NCBI GenBank assembly: GCA_036345935.2
Contig: JADWOT020000004.1
Coordinates: 2,408,418-2,472,417, forward strand
Reading direction: 5' to 3'
DNA: 64,000 nt
Source: Taenia hydatigena
Lineage: Eukaryota; Platyhelminthes; Cestoda; Cyclophyllidea; Taeniidae
This document shows positions 1 to 31,800 of the stretch, piece by piece. The notes under the pieces are model-generated. The model made no database searches. It worked only from the letters and a program-made list of their open reading frames with translations, and had not been told where the DNA came from. Position 1 is the stretch's first letter. Every line of letters begins with the position of its first letter. The position numbers were made by a program, and so were the translations under genes.

Positions 1-954
1 GGCATTCCTCTAACATGGTTACATTATTAAGGTGTCTACGTAATCTACTTTATAGGGTTTGTAATCCGTTTCCTTCCGTAATTACTTCTCAAACGTTTCC
101 CAACCCCCTGCCTAACAAAACAACTTATTTTACTACTCAACAAGTGTTGTCATGTCACATTGGATCTGTGTTTCTTTCATTGCGCACTATCTGGATCTGC
201 GTTTATTATTCATTCCACTCTTAAAAAGGGATGAAGTTTACTCCTTCTGTGCGGTCAACCACGTTGTCACTCCATCTGTCACAAAGTGCTGGTCAAGTCA
301 CTGTCGTTCTATGACGCACGAATTAATTACACAAACACTGTGTAGGCACCTTTTTTGCCTGTTGGTCGAAGTAAAAAGGAGGCCTCGACTCCTTCATCTT
401 GGGTAAAATTTTTTACTCCTTTTCGCGCCTAAGCCCTCGCCATTTCTGCTTCATTCCGGCTGGCCGAATTTACTCGTTGCCAGGAGCATCTCCGGTGGAA
501 TCCGTTTTTCACTTGTTGAATTTCTTTGGCGTGTGATTTAGGTGGTTCCTCTTGACTCTAAGGAGTCCCACCACATTTATCATCTCCAATTTGGGAGCAT
601 TTAAGTCAGGGTCAGTTAAAATTAAAGTTGTGGAGGTGAGGGAGGATGAAATGTCACTTTAATTTATTACAGTTCTCGCACCGTTGTTTTGCAGAAAGCT
701 CTCTTGTAATTAACACTTATTCTGCCATTGAAAAGTGGTTGATCACTACGCTGAAGACGGTCTTTTCTTACTCTTTGATAACCAAGAGTGGATTATCTTT
801 GTTGCTCTAAATAATATCAGAATTCACTTTTGAAGATGCAATATGCCATCCATTAGCATTTTTAGGCACCATTTTATGTTACATATATCGTAGTAATAAA
901 GCAGCTTTACTGCTAATTCAGAGCCGTATTGGTGTTGTTATTCGCCTACTAATT

Positions 955-1140
955 CCATCCGGCAATCCATTACGTCTCCATTAGTCCAATCCATTCCGTA
1001 TCCATTAGTCTATTCCCTATCCATTAATCCATCCTTCCACACCGTATCCATCCATCCATCCATCTGATCTGTCCGTTCACCCATCCAACAATTCATCTAC
1101 TCCATTTATCCATCCCACCATCTATCTTCTCACCTCTCCT
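955..1140. repeat. degenerate ATCC/CCAT tract
   Basis: A tract dominated by CCAT/TCCA units with substitutions; the cleanest run is (ATCC)n at about 1045-1064. Confidence 0.7.
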
Positions 1141-4100
1141 TGGGCCCAATCCTCCTTATTGTGAACATCAACTATTAATCATTCCGTCTCTTCCATTGGT
1201 CAGTTTTGTCACCTTGATGCCTTTTTTAATGATCTCTTACTGTCGTCTGCTAAACTTCTTTTCCTTCTAATTATTTCTCTCCTACCGTTTTATTTCTCCC
1301 TGTCTTTTACCTCGACTATCCCAGGTTACTGCGTAGTGCATGGTAGGTTAATCCTCACGCTTAAAGTCGCTTCTTAGAGAGAAGCTTATTTCCTCATCGT
1401 CCGATGCTTTAATTATGGATGCTTTAGGTGGTAGAGTTGGTAACCCAGTTTTATAAAGAAATGCGTAGTCAATAAATGTTCGTTTCCCACTATCGCCGAC
1501 TTGAAGTCCTTCCAAGCCATTCAAACATCTTCCAACATCCAGCTTTAACATTCACCTATTCCTTGAATCATAGAACCCAGAGCTCTATTAAAACCATCAA
1601 CATCTAGCATCTTATTTGCCAGTTTTTGACACCATTTCACCATCCTACACATGCCCCTAATCGAGATCTGTCTTCTCACATCACACGTGACAGTTGCGGG
1701 ATCAAAATTGTCAGTGGCTCACCTGATTACATCCATAAATGACTCCCACTCGTCGCGACAGCGGGACCCAGTTACCTCTAGCCTCCTTGGTGCGGAAACA
1801 ACAATCTGTTGGGTTTTCATCCCAAGCCCCTTTACCAATCAAAGGACGCATCAATTGATTATTGTCTGTTGACACGAGTAATCCACGATTTTGACATTTG
1901 AATGAGTCTTCAGCACTCTTATACTAAAATTTGTCTATTCATGGGACACACAGCAGTCCAAGGGATTTTCGAGGTGTACTTCTTTTCCTTCACAATTTGC
2001 TAGGGCCGATGCAAGGACAGTATGTTAGCTAAACGAAATACATTATTGAAGTAGGGGATTGCGCAACCTCAAAGCGTTAATAAGGAGGGCAATCGGCACG
2101 GGAAGTGGTGCCCCATGGAATGCGTAGTTGCACTGCAAATGGTGGTAGCTATGGCGATATCGAATCTGTCACGCGCTTGGCAGATATTAGTTCACAAAAT
2201 GGCGTCCAAATCGAGGGCGAGGGAGACGATGTCAATGGATAATAAATCACTCGATTTCTACCCTTTCCTCACACACACAACTCTCAATAGCAGGCGCTGC
2301 TGTCTAGGTGCAGGGTGCTGTTCACTGTGCTAATCTCTGGTGTGTTTCTTAAGACTGGCAGTTGTTGCCTAGTGGTCGTCTGTGCAAGGTTGAGTCACGT
2401 GTCTCCGACATGTTTGAGTAGCTCTGCACACACTCATTTGGTGTGATTGTACTAGAAACCGAGGCATTGGTGGCATTGCATTCACTCTCCGTATTTGCGA
2501 TTTGGAAGAGTCCAACCGATTGTCAGCGATTCTTGCACTGATCCTACTTTATGCTTGAACCTGAACTTAGCGCCATCGACAGTTAGGAATGTCAGGCCTT
2601 CATTTGCACTTTTAATGGGGTGTTTGTGCACCAAGTATGCTAGAACGAAAAAAAGCGCCCAGCCTCCAATCCTCCTGTGAAAGGAAAGCGAACTCTTTTC
2701 TCCTTTTGATTTTTTAGTCGCTTTGGTGCAGTTTATCAGATTTACGAGAGAAAATGCAAATCTTACAAGGGTGATGGAAAGCTTATCTCGGTGTTAGTAG
2801 TTGCTAAAATCTAGCAGTGATGTGGGTTGGCATGCTACACTTCCTCCACTGTACGCCATCAACGCCGTCAAGGCTGGCAGATGGGGAGGGAAAAAGGGAG
2901 ATTGAGCAGTAAACTTGAGGCTTACGATTTAGTGCGTTGATATTGAGCCGGAAATGGGGTTCATAAATGGCACTGAAAAAAAGCGATTACTCCATCGTTG
3001 ACCTCAATAATTAGCCTCATGGCTTGTTAGTGCATCTTTCACAATTCTTCTACCATTTTGGTCGAGAAAAGTCTCTCTCCCCTTGAAAAATTGATCCCGA
3101 AGTGAACAAGCAAAATAAATGTCTATTTGTTTGATAATGAAGACGAATAGGAGAGGAGTAACAAATGCTGAAAGGAAGCTAAAATGACAAACGGTGCTGA
3201 AATTGTCAGGAGAACAATCACGGGATAGAAGGAGCTTGACGCTTTGCAGGTGATTAGACAAGTGGGTTTCTGGCACACGAACCAACAGTATGTTATGTGC
3301 TAATGCTCCTTTCTTGCGCAGAGGTGCTAGTGGTAGTCGTTGAGCCTCGAGGATTACCACTTTGTATTATCCCCAAACACAGGAATGCCACGAGATGCTA
3401 GAGAATTTCCTAGTCAAAATCGTCAAACCGGATGCTGGGTCTCTGTTCCACTAATAGGTGAATTACCTTCAGGATATGGACCAACGGCATCTCTTAAACA
3501 GACAGTAGCGGGTCCAATTTATGACCTCCTTTTAACAGGTGGTGTAGAAGACTCTCTACAATCATCACAATGATAGGCTGACTTTGTCATACATACTAAG
3601 GACTCATAACCCGAGTGGTCTGAGAATCCAAAAGTAGTGTCATTTTCTCCGTTTGTTTTTGTGATTAAACCTCGCCTTGGTGGGTGTAATTTGTTCTGGG
3701 GGCAGCAACTGAAGGGCGAGGCCATCTCACACCCATCTCTTGCATCACCAGTCGACAATCCCTTCGTTCAAATGCACTAGGCAGTACACTTTCTTTTAAA
3801 GGAATTTTTTACTGAGGAAAGGTATTACTCAAGGCAACTTAGACACACAGTGCGGCACCTTCTCTGACACTGTGAGCAGTAGGTTGTGACAAGCAGTGAC
3901 TGTCGGGCTGCCATAAGGGAAAGTGAAACGAAGCACTGACATTACCTCCTTCCTCCACCTAATTTGATGGATACCGTCTTGCACTGCCGCATAGAGAGCG
4001 CTAGGGGAGGTCGTTATCACAACCATCACTGTCTGCAATACTTGTAAACCATAAAGACGGCATGACTACCATCATTACCTGTTTTTTGTGATACTGTGAT

Positions 4101-5463
4101 CCCCAACCCCACGAGCTCTTTCTATATTCTCGAGAGCTCTGGAATCTGTATACCACCGGTTGCTTGTAATCCTTTTCCCCTCACGTTAGCAACCTTATTT
4201 TAACGGGATTGAAATCTTTCAACTTCTTGCCTCTGAAAAGCTGTTTTACACAATCACTGGTCAGAGACGTATCATTTGCCTGCCCTGGAGAGGAAGAAGG
4301 ATATCAGTTTTCACTGGCATAACAATGGAATCGTTCTACCTCATTCCCGTCAGAGGTGGCAGTTCCTTCCCATTTATCCAATATTATCAGCATTGATCCT
4401 TACGTTATCCCCTACCATAGAATTTGTCTTTCTAGGTTCATTTATTCTCCAAAAGCAAGCGGTGCAATCTATCACTACAAAAGCGCTTTTTCCCCAACAT
4501 GAAAAAAAGCGCCTCTTTTGTTTTGACCTCGTCCCGGAGGGAGATGGGGCTTTAAAGTTAAATTGACAACGCTTAAGTCTTGCAAGTTGTCAATCCCAAC
4601 GGTGCCGCAAGTCGCCATCAAAGGCATTCAAAGCAATTTTTGCCTGGTGTTAGGGTGTGTCCCAATTTGATGAATGCCTTTCCAAGCTGTAAAGCTGTGT
4701 GTGCGCTACCCACAAAAGGGTGAGGTTTTACCATCACCGCCGTTGAGACTTACGCCTAAAGGGTCATACCACAGCACCGCAGAGATCTGATACAGTTGGT
4801 GCTGCAACTGTTTGAATTATTGTCATTTCACCAGCATTAGCAAGTTGCAGAGAATGTAATAAAATTTCCATTTGACATGCTAGTCGGTAGGATCTCTACC
4901 CAACTCTAGTCCTCCACGTTTTTTTGTCGCCAGCACTATTTAGCTGTCCGTCATTATTTCTCCACTTTTTTCTTCGGTGATGTACACGATGCTGGTGGCA
5001 AAGAGCTTTGGAAAGTTTTGCCATTCCATTAGAAAATTGGTTTTTATCGTTCTTGAAATCACTGCAGTTTGAGGATTTAGAAGGCTGAGGCTGCTGTGCT
5101 AGAGCTCCCTTCATTACCATTTAACTAGATGGTACAATTTAGCGATCCAAAGCAAGAACATACCTCATTTCTCGCGTTTTTTTTTCATCTCAAGTCCCCA
5201 CGAATCCGCTTAATTAAGAATGCATCATTTCAATGCGGTCTAAAGGCTCTGCTATGAGCAGGATTTCCTCTAACCAAGTGTAGGGTGAATTAAAGTAATA
5301 ATTATCCAGAACCGTTCTTTAATAACTATTAAATTGTAGGGGCGTATCAAGTTCCACTCTTAAAATATCTTGGCATGTGGAGCAGCAACAGCATCCGTTC
5401 AATTTTTTTACTATCTTGCCGAGTTACCGCATTTGTTGCCAGCGTCATATGTAGCACCTCGGC

Positions 5464-5479
5464 GTCACATATACGTGAC
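5464..5479. repeat. palindromic motif GTCAC-N6-GTGAC, copy 1
   Basis: Reads GTCACATATACGTGAC, within GGC and A flanks. One of five similar 16-bp palindromes in the window. Confidence 0.5.
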
Positions 5480-7389
5480 AGATTTTTTAAAAGGAAATGA
5501 TACATCACCGGAAAAGAAAAGTGGGCTCAGTCCCTACCCTGCATCAAGATAAAGCTAAATTGTAAAAGTGGGAATCTTTCAAGGTGACTGGAAAATTTTA
5601 ACTTGGATTTTAATTAAAACTTGGCTTTCGTTCAGAAATTCTAGTCGTGTCTAGCCAATTGTCATGTTACAAGACAGAATATCAGTAAGAGACAAATTAG
5701 CTTTGGGACCAAGGGTGTGAAGGTTTGGTAGCGCTACGTAACATGCTCTTCTGTTTTCTAGTCTTTTTTAGAAATTTTCACTTTTCTCAAAGTATAATTA
5801 GTTATGGGAACTCAATTTCTAGGCACTGCGTGGCGAAAAGAGAGGTGTAAAGGAAAACTAACTGTAAAATCTTTCATCTTCACGAGAGCTGAGGGCTACT
5901 AAAAGTGGGCTCTAATGCGTAGGCCCTTCGTTGATGTCAATTTTGAGGTCTAACTGCGTAGGTATGCCGGTATGTTGATGTATACACCTGAGATGTATCG
6001 CTATTCAGCACTCCATTTGAATTGACCTGAAGACTTTATTCACACTCCTCTCTCTTTAGAATAAAATTTAGCCACGTTCCTGTTTTACACACCAGCACTA
6101 ATGCTTTCAGAGAGACAAATCTGAGGGGAGGCGATCCTGGGCCTTTCGAGCGGTACACCCTTATCAGATGTCTAAATCAGCTATTCGTGCCTTCCTGTTT
6201 TGACATTGTTTTGAGGGTAACATATCCAACTGTCAAGGTGTCGGCATACACAGCACGACCTCTTCCTCAGCGTCTTACAATTCACTTTTCAGTTGCAGAC
6301 CTTCTCCCACGCCTAATTTTTAGTTGGTAAAGCAATGAAGAAGGAAATTAGGAGGTAATGCAATTAGTTTGTGGAGAAAAGAATACACATACCTGCTGCC
6401 AGCTCCAATTTCAAGTAATATTTTCCTTGAAGGAAGACAACCTAGTGCTTATCTATTGTCTGTTCTGTTTGGAATGTGATTGCGTGTGGTGACCTGATCC
6501 TGAGAAGAAAATGTGGTAATTTCTTAGGGCTTGAGTAAGTATAATCTGTGGTGACACCCTTGCACGGGTTATTTCTGGGGCATAATGGGGCGTCACGTCT
6601 TGTGTTGCCTTACAAAACTTAAACTACTTTCCAACTGGTTAACTTGTCTTGAAAAGTGCCTTCCCTGGACTCGTTGAGTTGCTCTGTAAAGGGCAGGTTA
6701 GATCTCCGTCGTAACTTTTTAGTCTCGATCTTAAGAAACTTCATCTACAGACACGTACAGGGCGAGTGTTGTTTTCTGTGAGTGGGTATTGCGCACCTTA
6801 GAAGCTTCCGATGGATATTTTGTTTGAAAGATGAAATAAAAATGCAAAATTGCCGTTTTCCGCCATAAGTCAGAAAGCGAACAAAGGAAAGTGTGTGATT
6901 AGTTTTTACAGGATGAAAGACATGCAGAAGCGGATATTGACGGTCTTTGAAGTTCACCGTCTGTCTGTCTCCCCCTCCTCCCATCTCCATTGCATAAAGG
7001 GGAAGAAGGGGGGAAAGCCATTTGCTTGGTAGCCATCACTACGTTAATTTCGAAGTCCTGTAATTAATGGTCTGCTAGGTAAGGATTTTATCTCTACCTT
7101 AGAGTGAATAATCACCAGAGCCAAATTTTTCCAGCACTCAGCTACCATTCGCATAGAGAGGTCTCCTCTCCAGCCTTTGACCCGAGTTCGAGTCCACCTT
7201 GGTTCGGTGTATTCGGTGCAACCGACATTCCGTGATTTAAGATGCACAATTGCTTGTACTTTACAAGTACCTTTCATGGTACATCAAATCATTACAGCCG
7301 GGTGTTTGGGCAATAGCGTGCACTTTTTGGGTCACCTGATAAGGGCAAACACTTTCTTTCACTCTCGTTTCCTAACTGATCGTTGAAAG

Positions 7390-7587
7390 GTACAAGAAAA
7401 TCGGCCATTCCGAATGGATCAACTTGGAAGTCGAGGAGGAAATAATTGAGCGTCAGAACAAAATAACTTGGCCTACTCTAGTAGCAATTGTCCTCATAGC
7501 GGTCTTTGAGGGTGTAATCATCAACCTGATTGCATACATGACTTCCGATCTCCTTGCCCACTCATATGCGTCACAAATGTGTGACAG
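7390..7587 (+). CDS. candidate exon with one membrane segment (weak)
   Basis: The frame is open from 7376 to the TAG at 7628. The acceptor has a good pyrimidine tract and a CTAAC branch-like site (CTTTCTTTCACTCTCGTTTC, then CTAAC, then GAAAG|G). The frame reads KKIGHSEWINLEVEEEIIER followed by TWPTLVAIVLIAVFEGVIIN, an acidic amphipathic lead and a single hydrophobic helix. A possible donor AG|GTGTTC follows 7587. A GTCAC/GTGAC palindrome overlaps its end. No family was recognised; it could belong to a gene lying upstream of PKG, or be chance. Confidence 0.2.
7570..7585. repeat. palindromic motif GTCAC-N6-GTGAC, copy 2
   Basis: Reads GTCACAAATGTGTGAC, preceded by GC and followed by AGG. Confidence 0.5.
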
Positions 7588-9342
7588 GTGTTCATTATCA
7601 GCTCAAGGCAGCTGGTGGCCGTCCAGTTAGCATAGATTGATTTCAGTGGTAGTAAAATAGCTGTGGAATATTTTTAGTTAGCACTTCTTTTTCTTTTTGG
7701 TGACATAACTTTTATTAGGACATATATATTTGTAGAGCTATGCTGGAGGAATTTCCTCTGCAACTCGGGCAGCGACGTATTAATTCATTTTATCCATAAA
7801 TCAAGGCAGTTCTTTTGTCTCCTCCTCCTCCTCCTCAGCATACTAAATCTGAGTCTCTTTTGAGCTAAAAAGATACACATTTAAGGTGGGAGGATTAGTT
7901 TGTCTTTGAAAAGTCGAATGAATGGAGTGGGTGTGGTGGTGGATCTATTCAAAAACTTTTAATACCTTGTGGCATTTACTTTGATAAAATGCTGCCTTCT
8001 TTCAGAGTCTTACATGATTGACTTACTAAGAGTGGAATTTTGCATTTTTTTTGGGAAATCAAGAGAAAGTGAAGTGCCGATCTGCTTTTTCCCCAACAAT
8101 GATACAATTTGACCTCATTTCACATCAGTCTAGCGTACCAAAAGCCTAAGGGAAAAAGATGCTTAAAATATTGCAGATTTCATGAATAACCGCCCCCGGG
8201 ATTCCTACAGCTCGGATTGCTTGTGGTGTCGAATGAAGCATGGAGGTGAATACTACGTTTGGTGGTTTATTCCAACAAACCGTTGTTTGGCTTCTAATTA
8301 AGTGAAGGAGTGTAGACGTGGCTGTTTTTTTCTCAATGAATCATCTACTGTTTGGTAAATGAAAGAAATGACCTTTCTTTGAGGTAATCCTTGCACTTTT
8401 GCATTTCCTCCCAGCAAAAAGGTAGAACAGTTGATGCAAAGAAAGGGAAGGGGCGATTTCAAATCAGTGGATGGCTGAAAATGTTTCCACATTTAATCAG
8501 CTAAGGGTGGTTGTTGGAAACTATTTAACTGTTCCACCCTACTCCAAATGTACCCATCCATTCAGGTATCAATGAGATTAGTAAATACATTAGTGGTTTC
8601 CACTGCAATCCCATTTCACCTATCGCCCTGGTCTCGGATCAGTTCTGTCACCTACGTAGTACAGGCCAGTTGTGAGATTAAATTTAGGTACCAGAAGGTA
8701 AATTTTCATTCTCAAACCACCCGCAAATATTGAGTCTGCTTATTGGGGTCGGAGTCACTCCAGACTTGCCAAAAGCATTGTTTATTCGTTGACATCTCAA
8801 CTTGGCTTCGTCCCATGATGCAGTAATTCAGTTTTGAAGTTTTTACGATTCAGGTGCGGTGGGTAACACAAAAAATGACGGATGGAAGTGAAGCCTTATT
8901 CCAAACACTTTCCATTTCATTATCGAAGGCACGCACTTTTTGATACCTGCGAAACCATGGCAGCAGCGACAACAGGAGTTGAAGCAATTTAACAAACGTT
9001 GAAGAGATTGATCGATATGCTGTTTTCAATCATTTCAAGACTGAAAACAATGCTCCTTTGTTACTGTCTCGAAAAGCGGTAAAAACTAAGGTCTCATGGA
9101 GGCAGAAGTGAAAGAAATGGCAGCTTAGTCGGTAATGTGTTCCTCCTTCTCTTTATAACAATGAACGGAGTTTTTCTACACAGCTACCAAAAACAATAAT
9201 GGTAGAATGAAGTGGCGAATTGCTTCATAATTGTTTTCTCTTCTTCCCTATAGATATTAGTTTATTATCTGGTTTGAAAAGTAAAGTGACAACTATAACA
9301 AAGCAACATACAATGCCTCTTTTATTTATGTGTCTCTACCAG

Positions 9343-28657
<19,315 letters not shown>

Positions 28658-29394
28658 GCTGCCCTTCTTATTTTTTTTCCCTACAATCCTCACCCGACCG
28701 AGTGGAACTGTCACCCTCGGCATCGTCCGTTATCACCATCACATCGTCCTTGCTTGATTCCCCACTTTTATACCGATATATATATAGAGAGACGCAAAAT
28801 GTATGTCACGATACGTACGTATGTCGTTTTTTTGACCCGTTATGTCCTCTCCTCCTATTGCCTTCCGTCCTCCCCTCCTCCTCCTCCTCGTACCAAATGG
28901 TATCACAGAAGCTCTTGTCACATTGTACCGCTCCAAACCTGTACCCACCTACTCCCTCTCAGTATGGACTCCTTAGGAGTCAAATTTCCTCTCAATACCT
29001 TTACTTCAAGCAAATTGTTCCACTTTGTCCGCTTAGGGGAGGTTGAAGATTTTAAATCCTTTGCCTAATTTTCGCTGCCACAGACAAGGAAACGGGAGGT
29101 GAGGCGAAAAGGTCTCTTCTGGTGGATAGTTTTAATCGACCTTGAGAGCGAGTCGCAGGGACGCGTAGTGAATAGGTCTGGACCACGATCGATCTCCAAA
29201 AGAAATCCACTTAGTGAATTGACGTGTCGACCAGGATCCCTGAAGGGAAACGAGAGCCGCAACCCAGGTGTTGCATTTCTTTACAATGGCACCGGGTGTC
29301 GGCCATCCAGATCGAGAGCTCCCTGAATCGACTTCTCATGTGTGACGCAGAGTCCAGTGCAACTGATGAGGAACTTGGACAGGGTAACGCGCGT

Positions 29395-29410
29395 GTCACA
29401 CATGCGTGAC
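29395..29410. repeat. palindromic motif GTCAC-N6-GTGAC, copy 4
   Basis: Reads GTCACACATGCGTGAC, with GCGT before and GCC after. A related half-site, CATGTGTGACGC, lies about 50 nt upstream. Confidence 0.5.
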
Positions 29411-30899
29411 GCCAGTAGTGAAGATATCGATCCTTGGTCCAGACTGATCGGAGGTAGCAATCCATCTGTAGGCTAATGAGACATGAAAATGTGGTCCTTA
29501 CACGTGCCAATGTGACAGTAGCCGTGAGGTCGAACGGGGACGCCGGAATCTAAGCTGTTTTATGCTGAACCATAGAAGGTCATCAAAAAGTGACTTTTAA
29601 ACTGCCTAGTAATTCCCTTGCGTGAGCATGGATTTTTCCGATGGACTATTCCACATGCAACCAGGCGGTCTTCTAAGTCCAAAAAAGTGCCGTCAAGGGT
29701 GCCCAGAGGATGAGACCAGTGCCTTCGCCCCCTCATCCCAATGTGCAAATCACGGTACAAGATCTGTGATGTCTAGCCGCAAAAAAAACTACTGCCACCG
29801 TTTCGCTGGTTACGATTATCCACTCCAAAGAAGTGTTTCATCCCCATCTCCGAGTTGCCTCGGGACGTGCCAAGGCCCTAGAACGTGCCTGTGTGCCCTT
29901 CAGAGTAAGCGGTACGTGACCCAGAGGTGTCGAACGTTCAGTCTTTCAAACACAAAAGCCGATCTTCCACCCCTAATTAGTCAGATGAAAATTAATTTGG
30001 AGACGGTGGCTTTCTGCAAACTGCGTGGGCAGGGAAAAATGCAGGAAGACTTTAAAGCTTCGCGCGTATCACTTAGGTGAAAACCATTCGCTACTCTCAA
30101 AATTGTGCACATTCCCTAGACCTTGGCGACCGATTGTTAGCCTTTAACTCCATACTTAGTAACGAACAAATTAAAAGTCCAGAGTAAACGACAGACCTGA
30201 TCCGGTACGAAATTGCTAAGACGAGGAAGTGTAGAGGAACAATTATTTGAATTTATTAAAAACCAAACTTGAGTAACACCACTTACAAATAATCTGTAGA
30301 GAGTTTATTGAAGTTCCCTCTTCTCGGGGTAAAAATCCACTTTACGCCTTTGTGGAAGGTTCAAGAGGTCAGCAGCAGGCAGACTCGGTTCCACTGATAA
30401 TCAAATGCAAACTTTGCTAAGGATGGATAAAAATGCGTAGATTCTTGACAAATCTTTAATATCGGGCACCAGACGAGAAGGAGAGGGAGACCGAGTTTTA
30501 GTGAATCGCAATTCACCCCATAGGATCCAAGATTATACCGCTCCTCCTCGTTACGCTAATTCCGGATGAATATTGCTTCCAACAGTGACTGGCACACATA
30601 ACACTTTCCCGTGCACAGAAGATGAATTTGCCAGAAACCTCCACTGCCGAGGCACGTGCATTCATTGTGTCACCCTCGATCCAGCCTCGTGATTGGTTGC
30701 TTTTTAGACAAGGACTTGTTATTGCCAAAAAGGGCCCCCAACTCAAGTATCACCGAGGAGGGAAACCGAAGTACAGATTTCGCATTCGTTGGGATGCACA
30801 TTCGAAACATGCAGACTCCTCATTCTCTGACATTTCGAAGACAAAGAACAAATCACCCCTCCATGTTAGTCCTTCATTACACGGTTTTGGGGAAGACCC

Positions 30900-31800
30900 A
30901 GGGATTCGTACTTTGTTCGTTTGACTGGCGGCTCTAGTTGAGGCCACTTGGATGACCACTTGACCCCAATTCCTCCCTGTTTGCTGAATATATACGTATT
31001 CTGCTCAAGTATGATGCCTTCATCTACCTTCGAGAAAGTCTCGGGATATTGCATTGGTGGCAGCGGAAAGCGGACTCGACTCTATAGGGTTTCTATCCCG
31101 ATCTCTACCGCCTGTGGCATATTGCAGCGGTGCGAAAGAAGTGCATGTGCTACGAATGGAAGCATCTCTGACATCCCATAGCAGAAGGACTAATGACGAA
31201 GACCGCCTTCGGCATCTACCCTATTCCCGTGTTCTGCGAGAAAGCTTTTAGCAACGAGAGCGACACTGGTCGTAAATCATTCGGGAAAGTTTAGTTTCGG
31301 GGTTTCCTTACCATAAAGACGTCGACAATGCGAAAATAAGCAAAATCATATCCCAACGGAACTGCGTTAAATCCTGAAATCCTTTTCACAAATCTGCTTT
31401 TGGGCCGGTCTCCCATCATCCGCAGAATCCCCATCTACAAATTCAGTTCCCGACCCGGACGAAACTCCAGATCTAGTAGAATTGCTAAGTATTTCCTTAG
31501 TTGTACAGAAATTTGGCGACTGGCGCAAATGGCTCGTGGGTGTTTTCCTTTCAGAACTGCTTACACTGTGATGGCTGACGCGGGAGGCTTATGAAGGGGA
31601 GCACTGAGGACGACGCTCAAAAGAAGAGAGGGACTATGTGATACTTTGTCTGACTGCCGGTTTCGGTTACTTGGATGGCCATATTGCCTTTTTCAGGTGG
31701 GCTGGCCTCTGGGCCATGCCAGCAGCCCCGATCCCTTTCTGTTTGCCTTCTTCTGTCTTCAAGGATGTCGCGGAACGCTACAATTACAAACAGAAGGAAC
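30900..31800. repeat. unknown repeat block A-B-C-D-A', copy 1
   Basis: Shares diverged segments in the same order with 39090-39930: A (TACTTTGT...CCA near 30908 and again near 31650), B (AGTATGATGCCTTC near 31005), C (GACCGCCTTCGG near 31200) and D (GACTGGCGCAAATGGC then GACGCGGGAGGCTTAT, 31430-31610). A recurs after D, so the unit looks like a tandem or a terminally repeated element of about 0.75 kb. No coding family was recognised. Confidence 0.5.

Larger units (their letters stand above)
1..9342. other. left flank, no proven gene; probable 5' region of PKG
   Basis: I see no exon here with convincing homology. The strong acceptor at 9342 implies that at least one upstream PKG exon or untranslated leader lies here or further left. 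Contents: an ATCC-rich tract at about 955-1140, two GTCAC...GTGAC palindromes, and one weak membrane-type exon candidate at 7390. Open frames are short and lack family motifs. Confidence 0.6.

Noticed and set aside
1348..1551. Minus-strand open frame that looks like a C-terminal exon (ends FSLRSDFKRED).
   Set aside because: It has a stop directly before its ATG, no pyrimidine-rich acceptor inside, and no recognised family.
7187..7195. GTTCGAGTC, resembling a tRNA or SINE B box.
   Set aside because: No T-arm stem, A box or acceptor stem could be paired around it.
29361..29410. CTGATGA followed by pairing sequence, as in hammerhead ribozymes.
   Set aside because: No GAAA box or third stem in the right place.
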